Below, one piece after another: positions 54,543 through 63,839 of a stretch of 64,000 nucleotides of DNA (position 1 is its first letter; each line of letters starts with the position of its first letter). Made by a program: the position numbers and the translations under genes. Under the pieces are notes generated by a model. That model ran no database searches. It was not told the origin of the DNA and saw only the letters and a list, made by a program, of their open reading frames with translations. Location of the stretch: NCBI GenBank assembly GCA_020850735.1, contig JADZEE010000001.1:214945-278944 (forward strand), read 5' to 3'. The stretch is from Gammaproteobacteria bacterium. Lineage in GTDB: Bacteria > Pseudomonadota > Gammaproteobacteria > JADZEE01.

Positions 54543-55155
54543 CAGGGCGCCGGTATGCTGCAAGGGAAAGATAAATGTCGTGCAAGCGGCCAACCTGCGA
54601 GCGCAGCGCGTCGAGGTCGCCATCGTTGATGATCAGATCGTCCGCTGCGGCCATGCGGTCGTCGCAGCTCGCCTGAGTGCGCATGATTGCCTCGACTTCC
54701 GCGGCTGTCAAATGATCGCGGCTGATGACGCGGGCGGTGCGCACCGGCTCGGCGGCGTCGACGACGAGGACACGATCGACCAGGTGCGCGAGCCCGTGCT
54801 CGACGAGCAGGGGGATTTCGAGAATGCAGTAGGCGGCCCCGGTCGCACGGCTGCGCGCCTCCAGCAGCGCCAGGATGCGGGGATGGGTCATGGCTTCCAG
54901 GCGGGCACGCGCGTTCGGGTCGGCAAATACCCGCGTGCGCAGCAGGTCGCGCCGCAATTCACCGTCCGGTCCGGCCAGTTCCGGGCCGAATTCGGCGAGG
55001 ATCTCACGCCAGGCCGGCGTTTGCGGGGCGACGACCTCACGGGCGATGGCATCGGCGGAATGGACCGGGACACCGCGCTCGGCGAACAGGCGTGCGACGG
55101 TGCTCTTGCCGCTGCCGATGCCTCCGGTCAGTCCGATCCGCAGCGCAACGCTCAC
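54529..55155 (-). CDS. coaE: CoaE, dephospho-CoA kinase
   Basis: CoaE phosphorylates dephospho-CoA, the last step of coenzyme A synthesis. GTG 55155 overlaps the pilD stop (GTGA) and gives 208 residues. The P-loop GGIGSGKST lies at 10-18, followed by HSADAIAREVV. The lid/CoA-domain segments VLVVDAAEPVRTARVISRD and TQASCDDRMAAADDLIINDG are also present. Location between pilD and zapD is typical. Confidence 0.96.
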   Translation of the reverse strand: MSVALRIGLTGGIGSGKSTVARLFAERGVPVHSADAIAREVVAPQTPAWREILAEFGPELAGPDGELRRDLLRTRVFADPNARARLEAMTHPRILALLEARSRATGAAYCILEIPLLVEHGLAHLVDRVLVVDAAEPVRTARVISRDHLTAAEVEAIMRTQASCDDRMAAADDLIINDGDLDALRSQVGRLHDIYLSLAAYRRPDEGH

Positions 55156-56027
55156 GCCGGGAGGGCCCAGTCGACGTAGGCCCGGGTCAGCGCCTCACCC
55201 CACATGAGCGCGATCCAACCGGCGGCGGCGAGGTACGGACCGAAGGGAATCGGGACGCTGCGGTCGCGGCCGCCCAGCACGATGAGTGTGATGCCCACGA
55301 CCGCACCGACCAACGAGGACAGGATGATGACCAGGGGCAGCGCCTGCCAGCCCATCCAGGCGCCGAGCATGGCCAGTAGCTTGAAATCGCCGTAGCCCAT
55401 GCCCTCCTTGCCGGTGAGCAGCCGGAAGCAATGATAAACGAGCCACAGGATGAGGTAACCCGCAGCCGCGCCCAGGACTGCCGCACGCGGGCTGGTGAAC
55501 AGCGGCACCAGGTTGCACAGCAGGCCGAGCCACAGCACCGGCAGCGTGATGGCATCCGGCAGCAGCTGAGTGTCGAAGTCGATGGCGGCCAGTGTGAGCA
55601 GACTCCAGGACAGCACCGCCGCCATCAACGCCGGCCAGCCGAAACCGAAGCGCCAGGCGGCCGCGGCGGCGAGCAGGCCGCCGGCCAGCTCGATCAGCGG
55701 GTAACGCAGGGGGATCCGCGCCCGGCACGACGCGCAGCGGCCGCCGAGCCACAGGTAGCTCAGCACCGGGATATTGTGCCAGGCCCTGACGCCAGCCTTG
55801 CACTGCGGACAGCGTGACCGCGGCCGTACCAGGCCGAAGCTTTCGTCGAGCGTGTCGGGACAAGGCGTTGCCAGCAGCTGCGCGCACTCGGCGCGCCAGT
55901 CGCGCTCGAGCATGAGCGGGAGTCGGTGCACGACCACGTTCAGAAAGCTGCCCACGATCAGGCCGAACAGGAACAGCACCGCGATCCAGGCGCCGGGTGA
56001 GTGTTGCAGGTAGATCAGCAGCTCCAT
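55152..56027 (-). CDS. pilD: PilD, type IV prepilin peptidase / N-methyltransferase
   Basis: PilD cuts the leader of type IV prepilins and methylates the new N-terminus; it also serves type II secretion. The 291-residue protein has GSFLNVVVHRLP near the N-terminus. The cytoplasmic zinc cysteines are C73, C76, C98 and C101, and the two catalytic aspartates are D150 (AAIDFDTQLLPD) and D214 (GMGYGDFK). About eight membrane segments are apparent. It lies downstream of pilC with 140 bp between; that gap has no gene that I can see. Confidence 0.96.
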   Translation of the reverse strand: MELLIYLQHSPGAWIAVLFLFGLIVGSFLNVVVHRLPLMLERDWRAECAQLLATPCPDTLDESFGLVRPRSRCPQCKAGVRAWHNIPVLSYLWLGGRCASCRARIPLRYPLIELAGGLLAAAAAWRFGFGWPALMAAVLSWSLLTLAAIDFDTQLLPDAITLPVLWLGLLCNLVPLFTSPRAAVLGAAAGYLILWLVYHCFRLLTGKEGMGYGDFKLLAMLGAWMGWQALPLVIILSSLVGAVVGITLIVLGGRDRSVPIPFGPYLAAAGWIALMWGEALTRAYVDWALPA

Positions 56028-56167
56028 GCGGTCAGGCCGGACGGCCCCCCCGGGCCGGCCGCTGCAAGGCTGCGGCCGGTCGCGCGGCGCGGGCACGGCG
56101 CGTGCCGGCTTGGTGCCATCGCCGCGGGGATGGTCCCGCCCTCGATCGGGGTTCGCTCAGGCGCCGC

Positions 56168-57391
56168 TCAGACCACTTGGCCCATCTTGAAGATAGGCAG
56201 GTACATGGCGATGACCAGGCCACCGATGAGCACGCCCAGCACCGCCATGATGAGCGGCTCGAGCAGACTCGTCAGCGCATCGACGGCATCGTCGACCTCC
56301 TGCTCGAACCAGTCCGCCACCTTGGACAGCATGTCGTCCAGGGCGCCGGACTCCTCGCCGATGGCCACCATCTGGATCACCATGTTGGGGAACAGGTTGG
56401 TCTCGCGCATCGCGACCTGCAACTGTGTGCCGGTGGCGATCTCGTCGCGCATTCTGAGCGTTGCGTCGTAGTACACGATGTTGCCGCAGGCGCCGGCCAC
56501 CGATTCCATGGCTTCGACCAGCGGTGTGCCGGCCGAGAACATGGTCGCCAGAGTACGCGCGAAGCGTGCGATCGCCGACTTTTCCAGGATGGCCCCGATC
56601 ACCGGGAGCTTGAGCATCAGGCGGTCGAAAAAGTGTGCCACCGCGACCGAACGCTTCTTCGCCTGCCAGATACCGGCGATCACGAGGGCGATGCCGCCGA
56701 ATATGGCCCACCACCAGTCCTGGAATATCTGCGATATGTTGATGACCAGTACCGTGAGCGCGGGCAGGTCGGCGCCGAATCCGGCGAACAGATCCTGGAA
56801 CTGCGGGATGACGAAAATCATCAGGATCGCGGTGATCACGAAAGCCACGACGATGACGGCGACCGGGTAGAACAACGCGCCCTTGATCTTCGATTTCAGC
56901 GCTTCGGTCTTTTCCTTGTAGGTGGCCAGCTTGTGCAGCAGCGCCTCGAGGATACCGGCGGCCTCGCCGGCCGCGACCAGGTTGCAGTACAGCTCGTCGA
57001 AATGCTGTGGATACTTGCGCAGCCCCTCGGCCAGGTTGCCGCCGGCTTCGACGTGCGCTTTCACGTCGAGAATGAGGTTCTGCATGTTGCGGTTTTCGTG
57101 TCCGCGCCCGACGATTTCAAATGACTGCACCAGCGGTACGCCCGCGGACATCATGGTCGCGAGCTGGCGGCTGAATACGGTGATGTCCTTGCTCGTGATC
57201 TTTCTGCCGCCGCCGCCGCCGAGCAGGGGTTTGGCCTTCTTGCGCACCTTGAGCGGGTTGACACCCTGACGCCGCAATTGCGCCTTGACCAGCGCGTCGC
57301 TGGTCCCCGACATCTCGCCCTTGCAGCGCTTGCCGTTCTTGTCCAGGCCCTCCCAGACGAACATGTCCTGCTTCAATGCGTGTTCGGCCAT
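56168..57391 (-). CDS. pilC: PilC, type IV pilus inner-membrane platform protein
   Basis: PilC is the polytopic platform (GspF family) on which PilB acts. The 407-residue protein has an N-terminal GspF-like segment (FVWEGLDKNGKRCKGEM), VFSRQLATMMSAGVPLVQSFEI, and a duplicated cytoplasmic domain that recurs as FARTLATMFSAGTPLVEAMESV. Membrane helices lie near 170-190, 220-245 and 375-400. It begins 4 bp after pilB. No pilin gene is adjacent. Confidence 0.95.
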   Translation of the reverse strand: MAEHALKQDMFVWEGLDKNGKRCKGEMSGTSDALVKAQLRRQGVNPLKVRKKAKPLLGGGGGRKITSKDITVFSRQLATMMSAGVPLVQSFEIVGRGHENRNMQNLILDVKAHVEAGGNLAEGLRKYPQHFDELYCNLVAAGEAAGILEALLHKLATYKEKTEALKSKIKGALFYPVAVIVVAFVITAILMIFVIPQFQDLFAGFGADLPALTVLVINISQIFQDWWWAIFGGIALVIAGIWQAKKRSVAVAHFFDRLMLKLPVIGAILEKSAIARFARTLATMFSAGTPLVEAMESVAGACGNIVYYDATLRMRDEIATGTQLQVAMRETNLFPNMVIQMVAIGEESGALDDMLSKVADWFEQEVDDAVDALTSLLEPLIMAVLGVLIGGLVIAMYLPIFKMGQVV

Positions 57392-57395
57392 GCAC

Positions 57396-59117
57396 TCACT
57401 CCAGGGTGACGGCGTTGATCTCGGCGAGGCTGGTGTAGCCGCGGGCGGCTTTCATCAGTCCCGAGCGGCGCAGATCCCAGATGCCCTCGGCCTTGGCCTG
57501 GTCGGCGAGCTGCACCGCGTTCGCGCCCTCGATGATGAGCCGCTTCATCGCGTCCGAGATCGGCATGACCTGGTAGAGCCCCGTCCGGCCCTTGAAGCCG
57601 CTCGGACAGTCCGGACTCGAACCCGGACCATAGAGCTTGATCCCGGCGTCGATGTCCGCCTGCGTGTAACCTTCCTTGAGCAGGTCTTCGGGGGGTGGTG
57701 TTTCCAGCGGCACCTTCAGATCGGGCTGCAGCTTGCGCGCCAGGCGCTGCGCGGTGATCAGGTTGATGGTGGTCGCGACGGCGAAGGCCTGGATGCCCAT
57801 GTCCTGCAGCCGCGTCAGCGTCTGCGGGCAATCGTTGGTGTGCAGGGTCGACATGACCATGTGACCGGTCTGGGCGGCTTTGACCGCGATCGAAGCGGTT
57901 TCGATGTCGCGGATCTCGCCGACCAGGATGACGTCCGGATCCTGGCGCAGAAACGCCTTGAGCGCCTTCGGGAAGGTCATCCCCGTGCGTTCGTCGATCT
58001 GGACCTGGTTGATGCCGGGCAGGTTGATTTCGACCGGATCCTCGGCGGTCGAGATGTTGATATCGATCGTATTGATGATCGCGATGCCGGTATACAGCGA
58101 CACGGTTTTGCCGCTGCCGGTCGGGCCGGTCACCAGGAACATCCCGTAGGGTTTCTGCAGATTCTTGAGAAACAGCTCCTTCTGATGGTCCTCGTAGCCG
58201 AGCTGGTCGATGTTCAGGCGCGCGACGTCCGAGTCGAGGATACGAAGAACGGCTTTTTCGCCGAACAGCGTCGGGCAGGTGCTGACGCGAAAATCGATGG
58301 CCTTGGTCTTGGACAGCTTCAGCTTGATGCGGCCGTCCTGCGGTACGCGCCGTTCGGACACGTCCATGCGCGACATGACCTTGATGCGCGCGGCGATCTT
58401 GTTGGCGAGCGCGAGTGGTGGCTTGGCCACTTCACTGAGCTCGCCGTCGACGCGGAACCTGACCCGGAAGAACTTCTCATACGGTTCGAAGTGCATGTCC
58501 GACGCCCCTTTCTTGATGGCGTCGAGAAACACTTTGTTGACGAATTTCACCACCGGCGCGTCGTCGATGTCGGCCTCGGCCGCCCGCTGCTCGGCTTCGG
58601 TGTCGGACACTTCCAGACCCTCGAGATCATCGAGGTCCGAGTCGCTCATGTCGGAGAGGCTGGTGTCGGCCGCTTCCAGCGCCTTGTCGATGGCCTTGGC
58701 GAGCTTGTCCTCCTCGACCAGGATCGCCTCGGTGTTGGCGCCGATGTGAAACTTGATCTCGTCCAGCGCCTGCAGGTTGGTCGGGTCGGAGACGGCGAGG
58801 TACATACGGTTGCCGCGCTTGTACAGGGGCAGCGCGTGGTGCTTCTTGATCAGGTCCTCGGAGACGAGCTTGGTGACGTCGGCATCGATGTCGATGGTGT
58901 TGATGTCGATGAGCGGCACGCCGAACTCGAGCGCCGCCGCATGGGCAACCTCCCGCGCATCGACCAGCTTGTTGGCGACGAGGTAGGAAACGAGCGGCTG
59001 CTTTTTCTGCAGCGCGTCCTGAAAGGCCTGGATCGCGGGCTCCTCGGCGAGCAGGCCGTCGACCACGAGTTTGCGCGCGAGGCCGCTGAGGTGAACGCGG
59101 TTGCTGGAGACAGCCAT
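57396..59117 (-). CDS. pilB: PilB, type IV pilus extension ATPase
   Basis: PilB hydrolyses ATP to assemble pilin. The 573-residue protein has the N-terminal GspE/MshEN domain (about 20-170) and the ATPase core. Walker A is GPTGSGKT (331-338), the Asp-box region lies near STAEDPVEINLPGINQVQ, Walker B near RQDPDVILVGEIRD, and the His box at TGHMVMSTLHTND. The tetracysteine zinc site common to PilB/GspE proteins is largely missing: the first pair reads RKLQPDLK and the second has a single Cys (SPDCPSGFKGRTG). It heads the pilB-pilC-pilD-coaE-zapD-yacG unit. Confidence 0.95.
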   Translation of the reverse strand: MAVSSNRVHLSGLARKLVVDGLLAEEPAIQAFQDALQKKQPLVSYLVANKLVDAREVAHAAALEFGVPLIDINTIDIDADVTKLVSEDLIKKHHALPLYKRGNRMYLAVSDPTNLQALDEIKFHIGANTEAILVEEDKLAKAIDKALEAADTSLSDMSDSDLDDLEGLEVSDTEAEQRAAEADIDDAPVVKFVNKVFLDAIKKGASDMHFEPYEKFFRVRFRVDGELSEVAKPPLALANKIAARIKVMSRMDVSERRVPQDGRIKLKLSKTKAIDFRVSTCPTLFGEKAVLRILDSDVARLNIDQLGYEDHQKELFLKNLQKPYGMFLVTGPTGSGKTVSLYTGIAIINTIDINISTAEDPVEINLPGINQVQIDERTGMTFPKALKAFLRQDPDVILVGEIRDIETASIAVKAAQTGHMVMSTLHTNDCPQTLTRLQDMGIQAFAVATTINLITAQRLARKLQPDLKVPLETPPPEDLLKEGYTQADIDAGIKLYGPGSSPDCPSGFKGRTGLYQVMPISDAMKRLIIEGANAVQLADQAKAEGIWDLRRSGLMKAARGYTSLAEINAVTLE

Positions 59118-59390
59118 TTCCCTTACTCGCGCTGGATGGGCCGGACAGACTGAGCCAATGGTAGATGAAAAGGGTCTAAACAGCCAATTCTTCAGCTAAT
59201 TTAGCTTTGCGACGGAGTTGGCAGCAAGTACCCGCGAGCGGCCGCGCGGGCGCATCTGCGACCCCTTGTGGCCGGGGCCGAGATGGCTCGGGCAAGGGTC
59301 CGATACCCACGCGGATGCCGGCGCGGCGGCCGGGCGGTACCCGGGTGCGGTAGCGGCGCGTCGCCCGGCGTGCGGCAGGTCGGGCCGCCC
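59118..59390. other. Intergenic region between pilB and clpB
   Basis: No gene is supported here. Bases 59155-59215 are AT-rich against a very GC-rich background and contain the 13-bp palindrome AGCTAATTTAGCT (59194-59206). The rest (59216-59390) is GC-rich and lies after the clpB stop. I see no clear rho-independent terminator. Confidence 0.6.
59158..59187 (-). promoter_or_regulatory. Candidate promoter of the pilBCD unit
   Basis: On the minus strand TTGGCT (59187-59182) and TACCAT (59163-59158) are 18 bases apart, some 41 bases before the pilB ATG at 59117. The adjacent palindrome AGCTAATTTAGCT at 59194-59206 could be an operator. No good sigma-54 -24/-12 pair was found. Confidence 0.35.
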
Positions 59391-61982
59391 TCAGGCCGCG
59401 GAAGCCCGGCGCTGTTCGAAAACCAGTCGCTCGCCGTCCACGTCCACGCTGATGGTGTCGCCTGGGGAGAAGCGGCCGGCGAGGATGTCCTGGGCCAGCG
59501 GCGTTTCGATGTGCGTCTGCACCGCACGCTTGAGCGGCCGCGCGCCGTAGACGGGGTCGAAGCCCGCCTCGGCGAGCAGTGCGAGCGCACTGTCGCTGAC
59601 CGCGAGCTGCATGTGCTGATCCGCCAGCCGTCGCCTGAGGCGATCCACCTGGATGTCCGCAATCGCCCGGATCTGCGCCTTCTCGAGGGCGTGGAACACG
59701 ACGACGTCGTCGATGCGGTTGATGAATTCGGGTCGGAAATGCCGGCTGACGGTCTCCAGCACCGCGTCGCGCATGGCGGCGTAGCTGTCCTCGGCCGCCA
59801 TCTCCTGGATGAGCTGCGAACCGAGATTGGACGTCATCACGATCACGGTGTTGCGGAAATCGACCGTGCGGCCCTGGCCGTCGGTCAGGCGACCGTCGTC
59901 CAGGACCTGCAGCAGCACGTTGAATACGTCCGGGTGAGCCTTCTCCACTTCGTCGAGCAGGACCACCGCGTACGGGCGCCGGCGCACCGTTTCCGTCAGG
60001 TGACCGCCTTCCTCGTAGCCGACGTAGCCCGGTGGCGCGCCGATGAGGCGTGCGACCGAGTGCTTTTCCATGTACTCGGACATGTCGATCCTGACCATCG
60101 CCTCCTCGGTGTCGAACAGGAATTCGGCCAGGGCCTTGCACAGCTCGGTCTTGCCGACACCGGTGGGCCCGAGGAACAGGAACGAGCCGTTCGGCCGGTT
60201 CGGGTCCGACAGGCCCGCGCGCGCGCGGCGGATGGCGTCGGCCACGGCACTGACCGCCTCGTCCTGGCCGATCACGCGCCGGTGCAGCGCAGCCTCCATT
60301 TTCAGCAGCTTGTCGCGCTCGCCCTCGAGCATCTTGGCCACCGGAATACCCGTCCACTTGGACACCACCTCGGCGATCTCCTCCTCGGTCACCTTGCTGC
60401 GCAGCAGCTTCATCTGCCGCGACTCGGATCGCTCGGTGCCGGCGAGCTGTTTTTCCAGCGCCGGGATGATGCCGTACTGGAGCTCGGACATGCGGTTCAG
60501 GTCGCCGCTGCGGCGCGCCGCCTCGAAATCGAGGCGCGCGCGCTCGAGCTGCTCCTTGACGCTGTGGGTGCCCTCGACCGCGGCTTTTTCCGACTTCCAC
60601 ACTTCCTCCAGGTCCGCCTGCTCGCGCTCCAGCCGTGCAATCTCCTCGTCCAGCGTCGCCAGGCGCTTGCGCGATGCTTCGTCCGTTTCCTTCTTGAGAG
60701 CCTCGCGTTCGATCTTGATCTGGATCAGACGGCGGGCGAGGCGATCCATCTCCTCGGGTTTGGAGTCGAGCTCGATGCTGATGCGGCTCGCAGCCTCGTC
60801 GACGAGATCGATGGCCTTGTCGGGGAGCTGGCGGTCGGTGATGTACCGGTGCGAGAGCATGGCCGCGGCGACGATCGCCGGGTCTGTGATCTGCACGTGG
60901 TGGTGCACCTCGTAACGTTCCTTCAGGCCGCGCAGAATGGCGATCGTATCTTCCACATTCGGTTCGTTGACGAGCACGCGCTGGAATCGGCGCTCGAGCG
61001 CGGCGTCCTTTTCCACGTACTTGCGATACTCGTCCAGCGTGGTTGCGCCGATGCAATGCAGCTCGCCGCGCGCCAGCGCGGGCTTGAGCATGTTGCCGGC
61101 ATCCATAGAGCCCTCGGCTTTGCCGGCACCGACCATGGTGTGCAGCTCGTCGATGAACAGCACGATGCGGCCTTCCTGCTTGCTCAGCTCCTTGAGCACG
61201 GCTTTCAGGCGTTCTTCGAACTCACCGCGATATTTCGCCCCCGCAATGAGCGCGCCCATGTCCAGCGCCAGCACGAGCTTGTTCTTCAGGCCCTCGGGAA
61301 CCTCGCCATTGACGATGCGCAGCGCCAGGCCCTCGACGATGGCAGTCTTGCCGACGCCCGGTTCGCCGATCAGTACCGGGTTGTTCTTGGTACGCCGCTG
61401 CAGCACCTGGATCACCCGCCGGATCTCGTCGTCGCGGCCGATGACCGGGTCGAGCTTGCCCTGCGTGGCACGTTCGGTCAGATCGATGGTGTATTTCGCC
61501 AGCGCACCGCGATTTTCCTCGGCATTCGGGTCGTCCACGCGCTCACCTCCACGCAGGTTTTCGATGGCCGCCTCCAGCCGTGCCTTGTCGGCGCCCATGC
61601 GGCGCAGCAGATCCTGGAGCGTGCCGCGCTCCTCGATCGCCGCGAGCACGAACAACTCGCTCGAGATGTAGGCGTCTTTGCGCTTTTGCGCAATTTTGTC
61701 GGTCAGATTGAGCAGGCGTACCAATTCGCTGGAGGGGTGCACGTCGCCGCCGGCACCCTCCACGCGCGGCAGGCGACCGATTGCGCGCTCGATCTCGCCG
61801 TGCAGGCGGTCGGCGTCGATACCGGCCTGGGCCAGCAGCGAGCGGGTCGTGCTGCCCTCCTGCTCGAGCAATGCCGCCAGCAGGTGCACGGGTTCGATGA
61901 ACTGGTGATCGCGGCCCAGCGCGAGGCTCTGCGCTTCGGCCAGCGCCTGCTGGAAACGAGTGGTCATTCGATCGGCGCGCAT
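59391..61982 (-). CDS. clpB: ClpB, protein disaggregase
   Basis: ClpB rescues aggregated proteins together with DnaK. The 863-residue protein has the N-domain (about 1-145), Walker A GEPGVGKT at 206-213, the coiled-coil middle domain (about 405-525, rich in Glu/Arg heptads), the second Walker A GPTGVGKT, and the [16 protein letters not shown] segment before it. Start ATG 61982 ([15 protein letters not shown]) aligns with E. coli. It lies 35 bp after pgeF, so it may be read from the rluD-pgeF transcript. No sigma-32-type promoter is obvious in the gap. Confidence 0.97.
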   Translation of the reverse strand: MRADRMTTRFQQALAEAQSLALGRDHQFIEPVHLLAALLEQEGSTTRSLLAQAGIDADRLHGEIERAIGRLPRVEGAGGDVHPSSELVRLLNLTDKIAQKRKDAYISSELFVLAAIEERGTLQDLLRRMGADKARLEAAIENLRGGERVDDPNAEENRGALAKYTIDLTERATQGKLDPVIGRDDEIRRVIQVLQRRTKNNPVLIGEPGVGKTAIVEGLALRIVNGEVPEGLKNKLVLALDMGALIAGAKYRGEFEERLKAVLKELSKQEGRIVLFIDELHTMVGAGKAEGSMDAGNMLKPALARGELHCIGATTLDEYRKYVEKDAALERRFQRVLVNEPNVEDTIAILRGLKERYEVHHHVQITDPAIVAAAMLSHRYITDRQLPDKAIDLVDEAASRISIELDSKPEEMDRLARRLIQIKIEREALKKETDEASRKRLATLDEEIARLEREQADLEEVWKSEKAAVEGTHSVKEQLERARLDFEAARRSGDLNRMSELQYGIIPALEKQLAGTERSESRQMKLLRSKVTEEEIAEVVSKWTGIPVAKMLEGERDKLLKMEAALHRRVIGQDEAVSAVADAIRRARAGLSDPNRPNGSFLFLGPTGVGKTELCKALAEFLFDTEEAMVRIDMSEYMEKHSVARLIGAPPGYVGYEEGGHLTETVRRRPYAVVLLDEVEKAHPDVFNVLLQVLDDGRLTDGQGRTVDFRNTVIVMTSNLGSQLIQEMAAEDSYAAMRDAVLETVSRHFRPEFINRIDDVVVFHALEKAQIRAIADIQVDRLRRRLADQHMQLAVSDSALALLAEAGFDPVYGARPLKRAVQTHIETPLAQDILAGRFSPGDTISVDVDGERLVFEQRRASAA

Positions 61983-62017
61983 ATTCCTGTAGCTCCGGAA
62001 AGTCGGGCGGTGAAAAT

Positions 62018-62827
62018 CTACATGAGGGCGGTGGCTGCGGGATTCAAGCCGCCGGCGGCGAACGGATCGCGGCGCAACGGCGCCAGCCAGATCAGCGTCG
62101 CCATGCGTCCGGTGCGGCCGTCGCGACGATGCGAGAACAACGCCTCGCGCTCCGTCCAGGTGCAGTGCCCGGCGGCATGGACCGTGCGGACGCCTGCGCG
62201 TTCAAGGCGTTGGCGCGCGAGCAGGGCGAGATCGGCGAGCCAGTGACCGGGCCGCACCGGTGTGAAGGCGGCGGCCGCATCCGGGTCGGCGGCGACGAAG
62301 GTGTCGCGGACGTCGATCCCGACCTCGTAGGCGGCGGCACCGATCGCCGGACCGAGCCAGGCCAGCAGCTCCTGCGGCGCGCGCTGCATGCGCGCGACAC
62401 CGGCCTCGACGATACCCGCGGCGAGTCCACGCCAGCCCGCATGCAGCGCGCCGATGCGCGTTCCCGCCCGGTCGCACAGCAGCACCGGCAGGCAGTCGGC
62501 GGTGAGCAGAGCGAGCACACAGGCCGTGCGCGAGGTGAGCGCGCCGTCGGCTGGCGGCGGCGTGTCGGGGCAGGCGTCGATTTCGACGGTGGCGCTACCG
62601 TGGGTCTGCCGCAGCCAGCACGGCGGGCCGGGCAGCGCGAGCCGCTCGTGCAGCAGCTCCCGGTTGCGGCGCACATCGGCGGCTTCGTCGCCGACGTGCA
62701 GGGCGAGGTTAAGGGTCGCGTACGGTGGCCGGCTCACGCCGCCATGGCGGGTCGTGGTGAACGCGCGCACCTGCGCCGGCGCCGGCCAGCAGGCGCGGAT
62801 GACGGCGGGCGCGCCGGCCGCCGGCAT
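62018..62827 (-). CDS. pgeF: PgeF, peptidoglycan editing factor (laccase-domain protein)
   Basis: PgeF (YfiH) is a purine-nucleoside/UDP-MurNAc-peptide editing enzyme that prevents L-Ser replacing L-Ala in the stem peptide. From ATG 62827 it is 269 residues. The Cys-His2 site is intact: H76 in RQTHGS, C112 in TADCLPV and H129 in HAGWRG, offset by five from E. coli. Purine nucleoside deaminase/phosphorylase activity is also reported for the family. It sits between rluD and clpB, its usual place, except that a decayed gene intervenes here. Confidence 0.93.
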   Translation of the reverse strand: MPAAGAPAVIRACWPAPAQVRAFTTTRHGGVSRPPYATLNLALHVGDEAADVRRNRELLHERLALPGPPCWLRQTHGSATVEIDACPDTPPPADGALTSRTACVLALLTADCLPVLLCDRAGTRIGALHAGWRGLAAGIVEAGVARMQRAPQELLAWLGPAIGAAAYEVGIDVRDTFVAADPDAAAAFTPVRPGHWLADLALLARQRLERAGVRTVHAAGHCTWTEREALFSHRRDGRTGRMATLIWLAPLRRDPFAAGGLNPAATALM

Positions 62828-62831
62828 GGCG

Positions 62832-63839
62832 TCAACCCGGACCGCCCGCGGCACGGTAGACGGCCGTGGCAACCAGCAGGCGCAGATAGATGTTGACGTC
62901 ATTCACGCTCCAGCGTGGCGCGCCATAGCGTTCCCAGGCGGCCAGCGCGGCGGCCGGATCGTCGCGGCCCAACGCCGCCAGCATGGCGGTGGCCAGCAGG
63001 TAGCCGTAGCGCTCGGCTTCGACGCGGGCGTCCGCGGTCGCGAGCAACTCGAGCGCCAGCCGCTGCATGTCCGGTGCGGCCCGGCGCGAGGTCGCCTCGA
63101 GCAGCGCGGTACGCGCGCGCCGCCACGCGCGGTTGCAAGCAGGCCGAGCCCCAGGGCGAGGTCGATGGCGGCACCCGCGGTGACCGCGTTGCGCAGCCCG
63201 GGCAGCGGCATGCCGACGTGGGTCATGAACATGACGCCGGCGATCGCGCCGACCGTGTTGGCGCCGTACATGACGCCGATGGACCGCTCGCCCGCGCCGC
63301 GCGCCAGCAGTACGTAGGTGATGAGCGGCAACGTCATGCCGGCGCAGAACGTGGCCGGTAACATGATTGCGAGCGCCAGGGCATGGCTGGCGAGCAGGAA
63401 GACGGTGTAGCCGTGTTCGGAGCGCGGCAGGGCGCCGAGCAGCCACTGCATCGCCGTGAACGACTGCCCGAACAGCTTGGCGGCGTCGACGGCCAGCGGC
63501 GCGCCGAGCGCCGGGATCAGGTGTACGTGGAGCAGATCGACCAGCGCGATGAAGCTCGGGTGAAAACCCGGAGCGGTGAGGCCGATGACGCCCTCGACCA
63601 CGGCATCGGCCGGCAACAGGCGGGACCAGGCGTGCGTACGCCGGCTCGCGAACCATGCGCCGATGGCCATGCCGCCCATGAAGATGGCGAGCACCAGGGT
63701 CAGGGCGCAGGCAGTGCGGCCGAGCAGCAGCTTCAGGTAGTGCAACCCGATGCACTCGTAGCTGAGCCCGGAGAACCCGGACAGGGGAAATATGCACAAA
63801 TACAGCCCACGCCGGAGCCGCCGCCGCGGCCGTGTTCAT
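62832..63839 (-). pseudogene. Decayed membrane protein related to MFS-fused spermidine/spermine synthase-like proteins
   Basis: The ATG at 63839 overlaps the rluD stop (ATGA) and starts MNTAAAAAPAWAVF. The next recognisable part, CIFPLSGFSGLSYECIGLHY, is one frame over, so a single-base shift near 63797 is needed. About seven hydrophobic segments follow, typical of the membrane half of these fusion proteins, to LGLGLLATARGG. Near 63110-63140 the frame shifts back to ALLEATSRRAAPDM..., an Ala-rich helical tail ending at 62832. The expected synthase domain with its glycine-rich SAM-type loop is absent. A TTG-started reading frame at 63799-62903 could still make a membrane fragment. Sequencing error could explain single shifts but not the missing domain. 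Confidence 0.6.

Noticed and set aside
57285..59153. Long plus-strand open frame (622 codons) opposite pilB
   Set aside because: Antisense shadow of pilB; His/Asp/Arg-rich composition with no domain.
59170..59215. Possible tmRNA tag reading of the AT-rich stretch (AKLAEELAV then stop)
   Set aside because: No tRNA-like acceptor/T-arm or pseudoknot context around it and no ANDENYALAA-type tag.
59176..61056. Second minus-strand frame through clpB ending at 59176
   Set aside because: Arg/Ala-rich out-of-frame reading of clpB. Only its AT-rich last codons are odd, and they are reported separately.
59268..62246. Very long open frame (992 codons) on the plus strand opposite clpB and part of pgeF
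   Set aside because: It mirrors the codon structure of clpB in a very GC-rich genome and has no recognisable domain; clpB itself is full length with all motifs.
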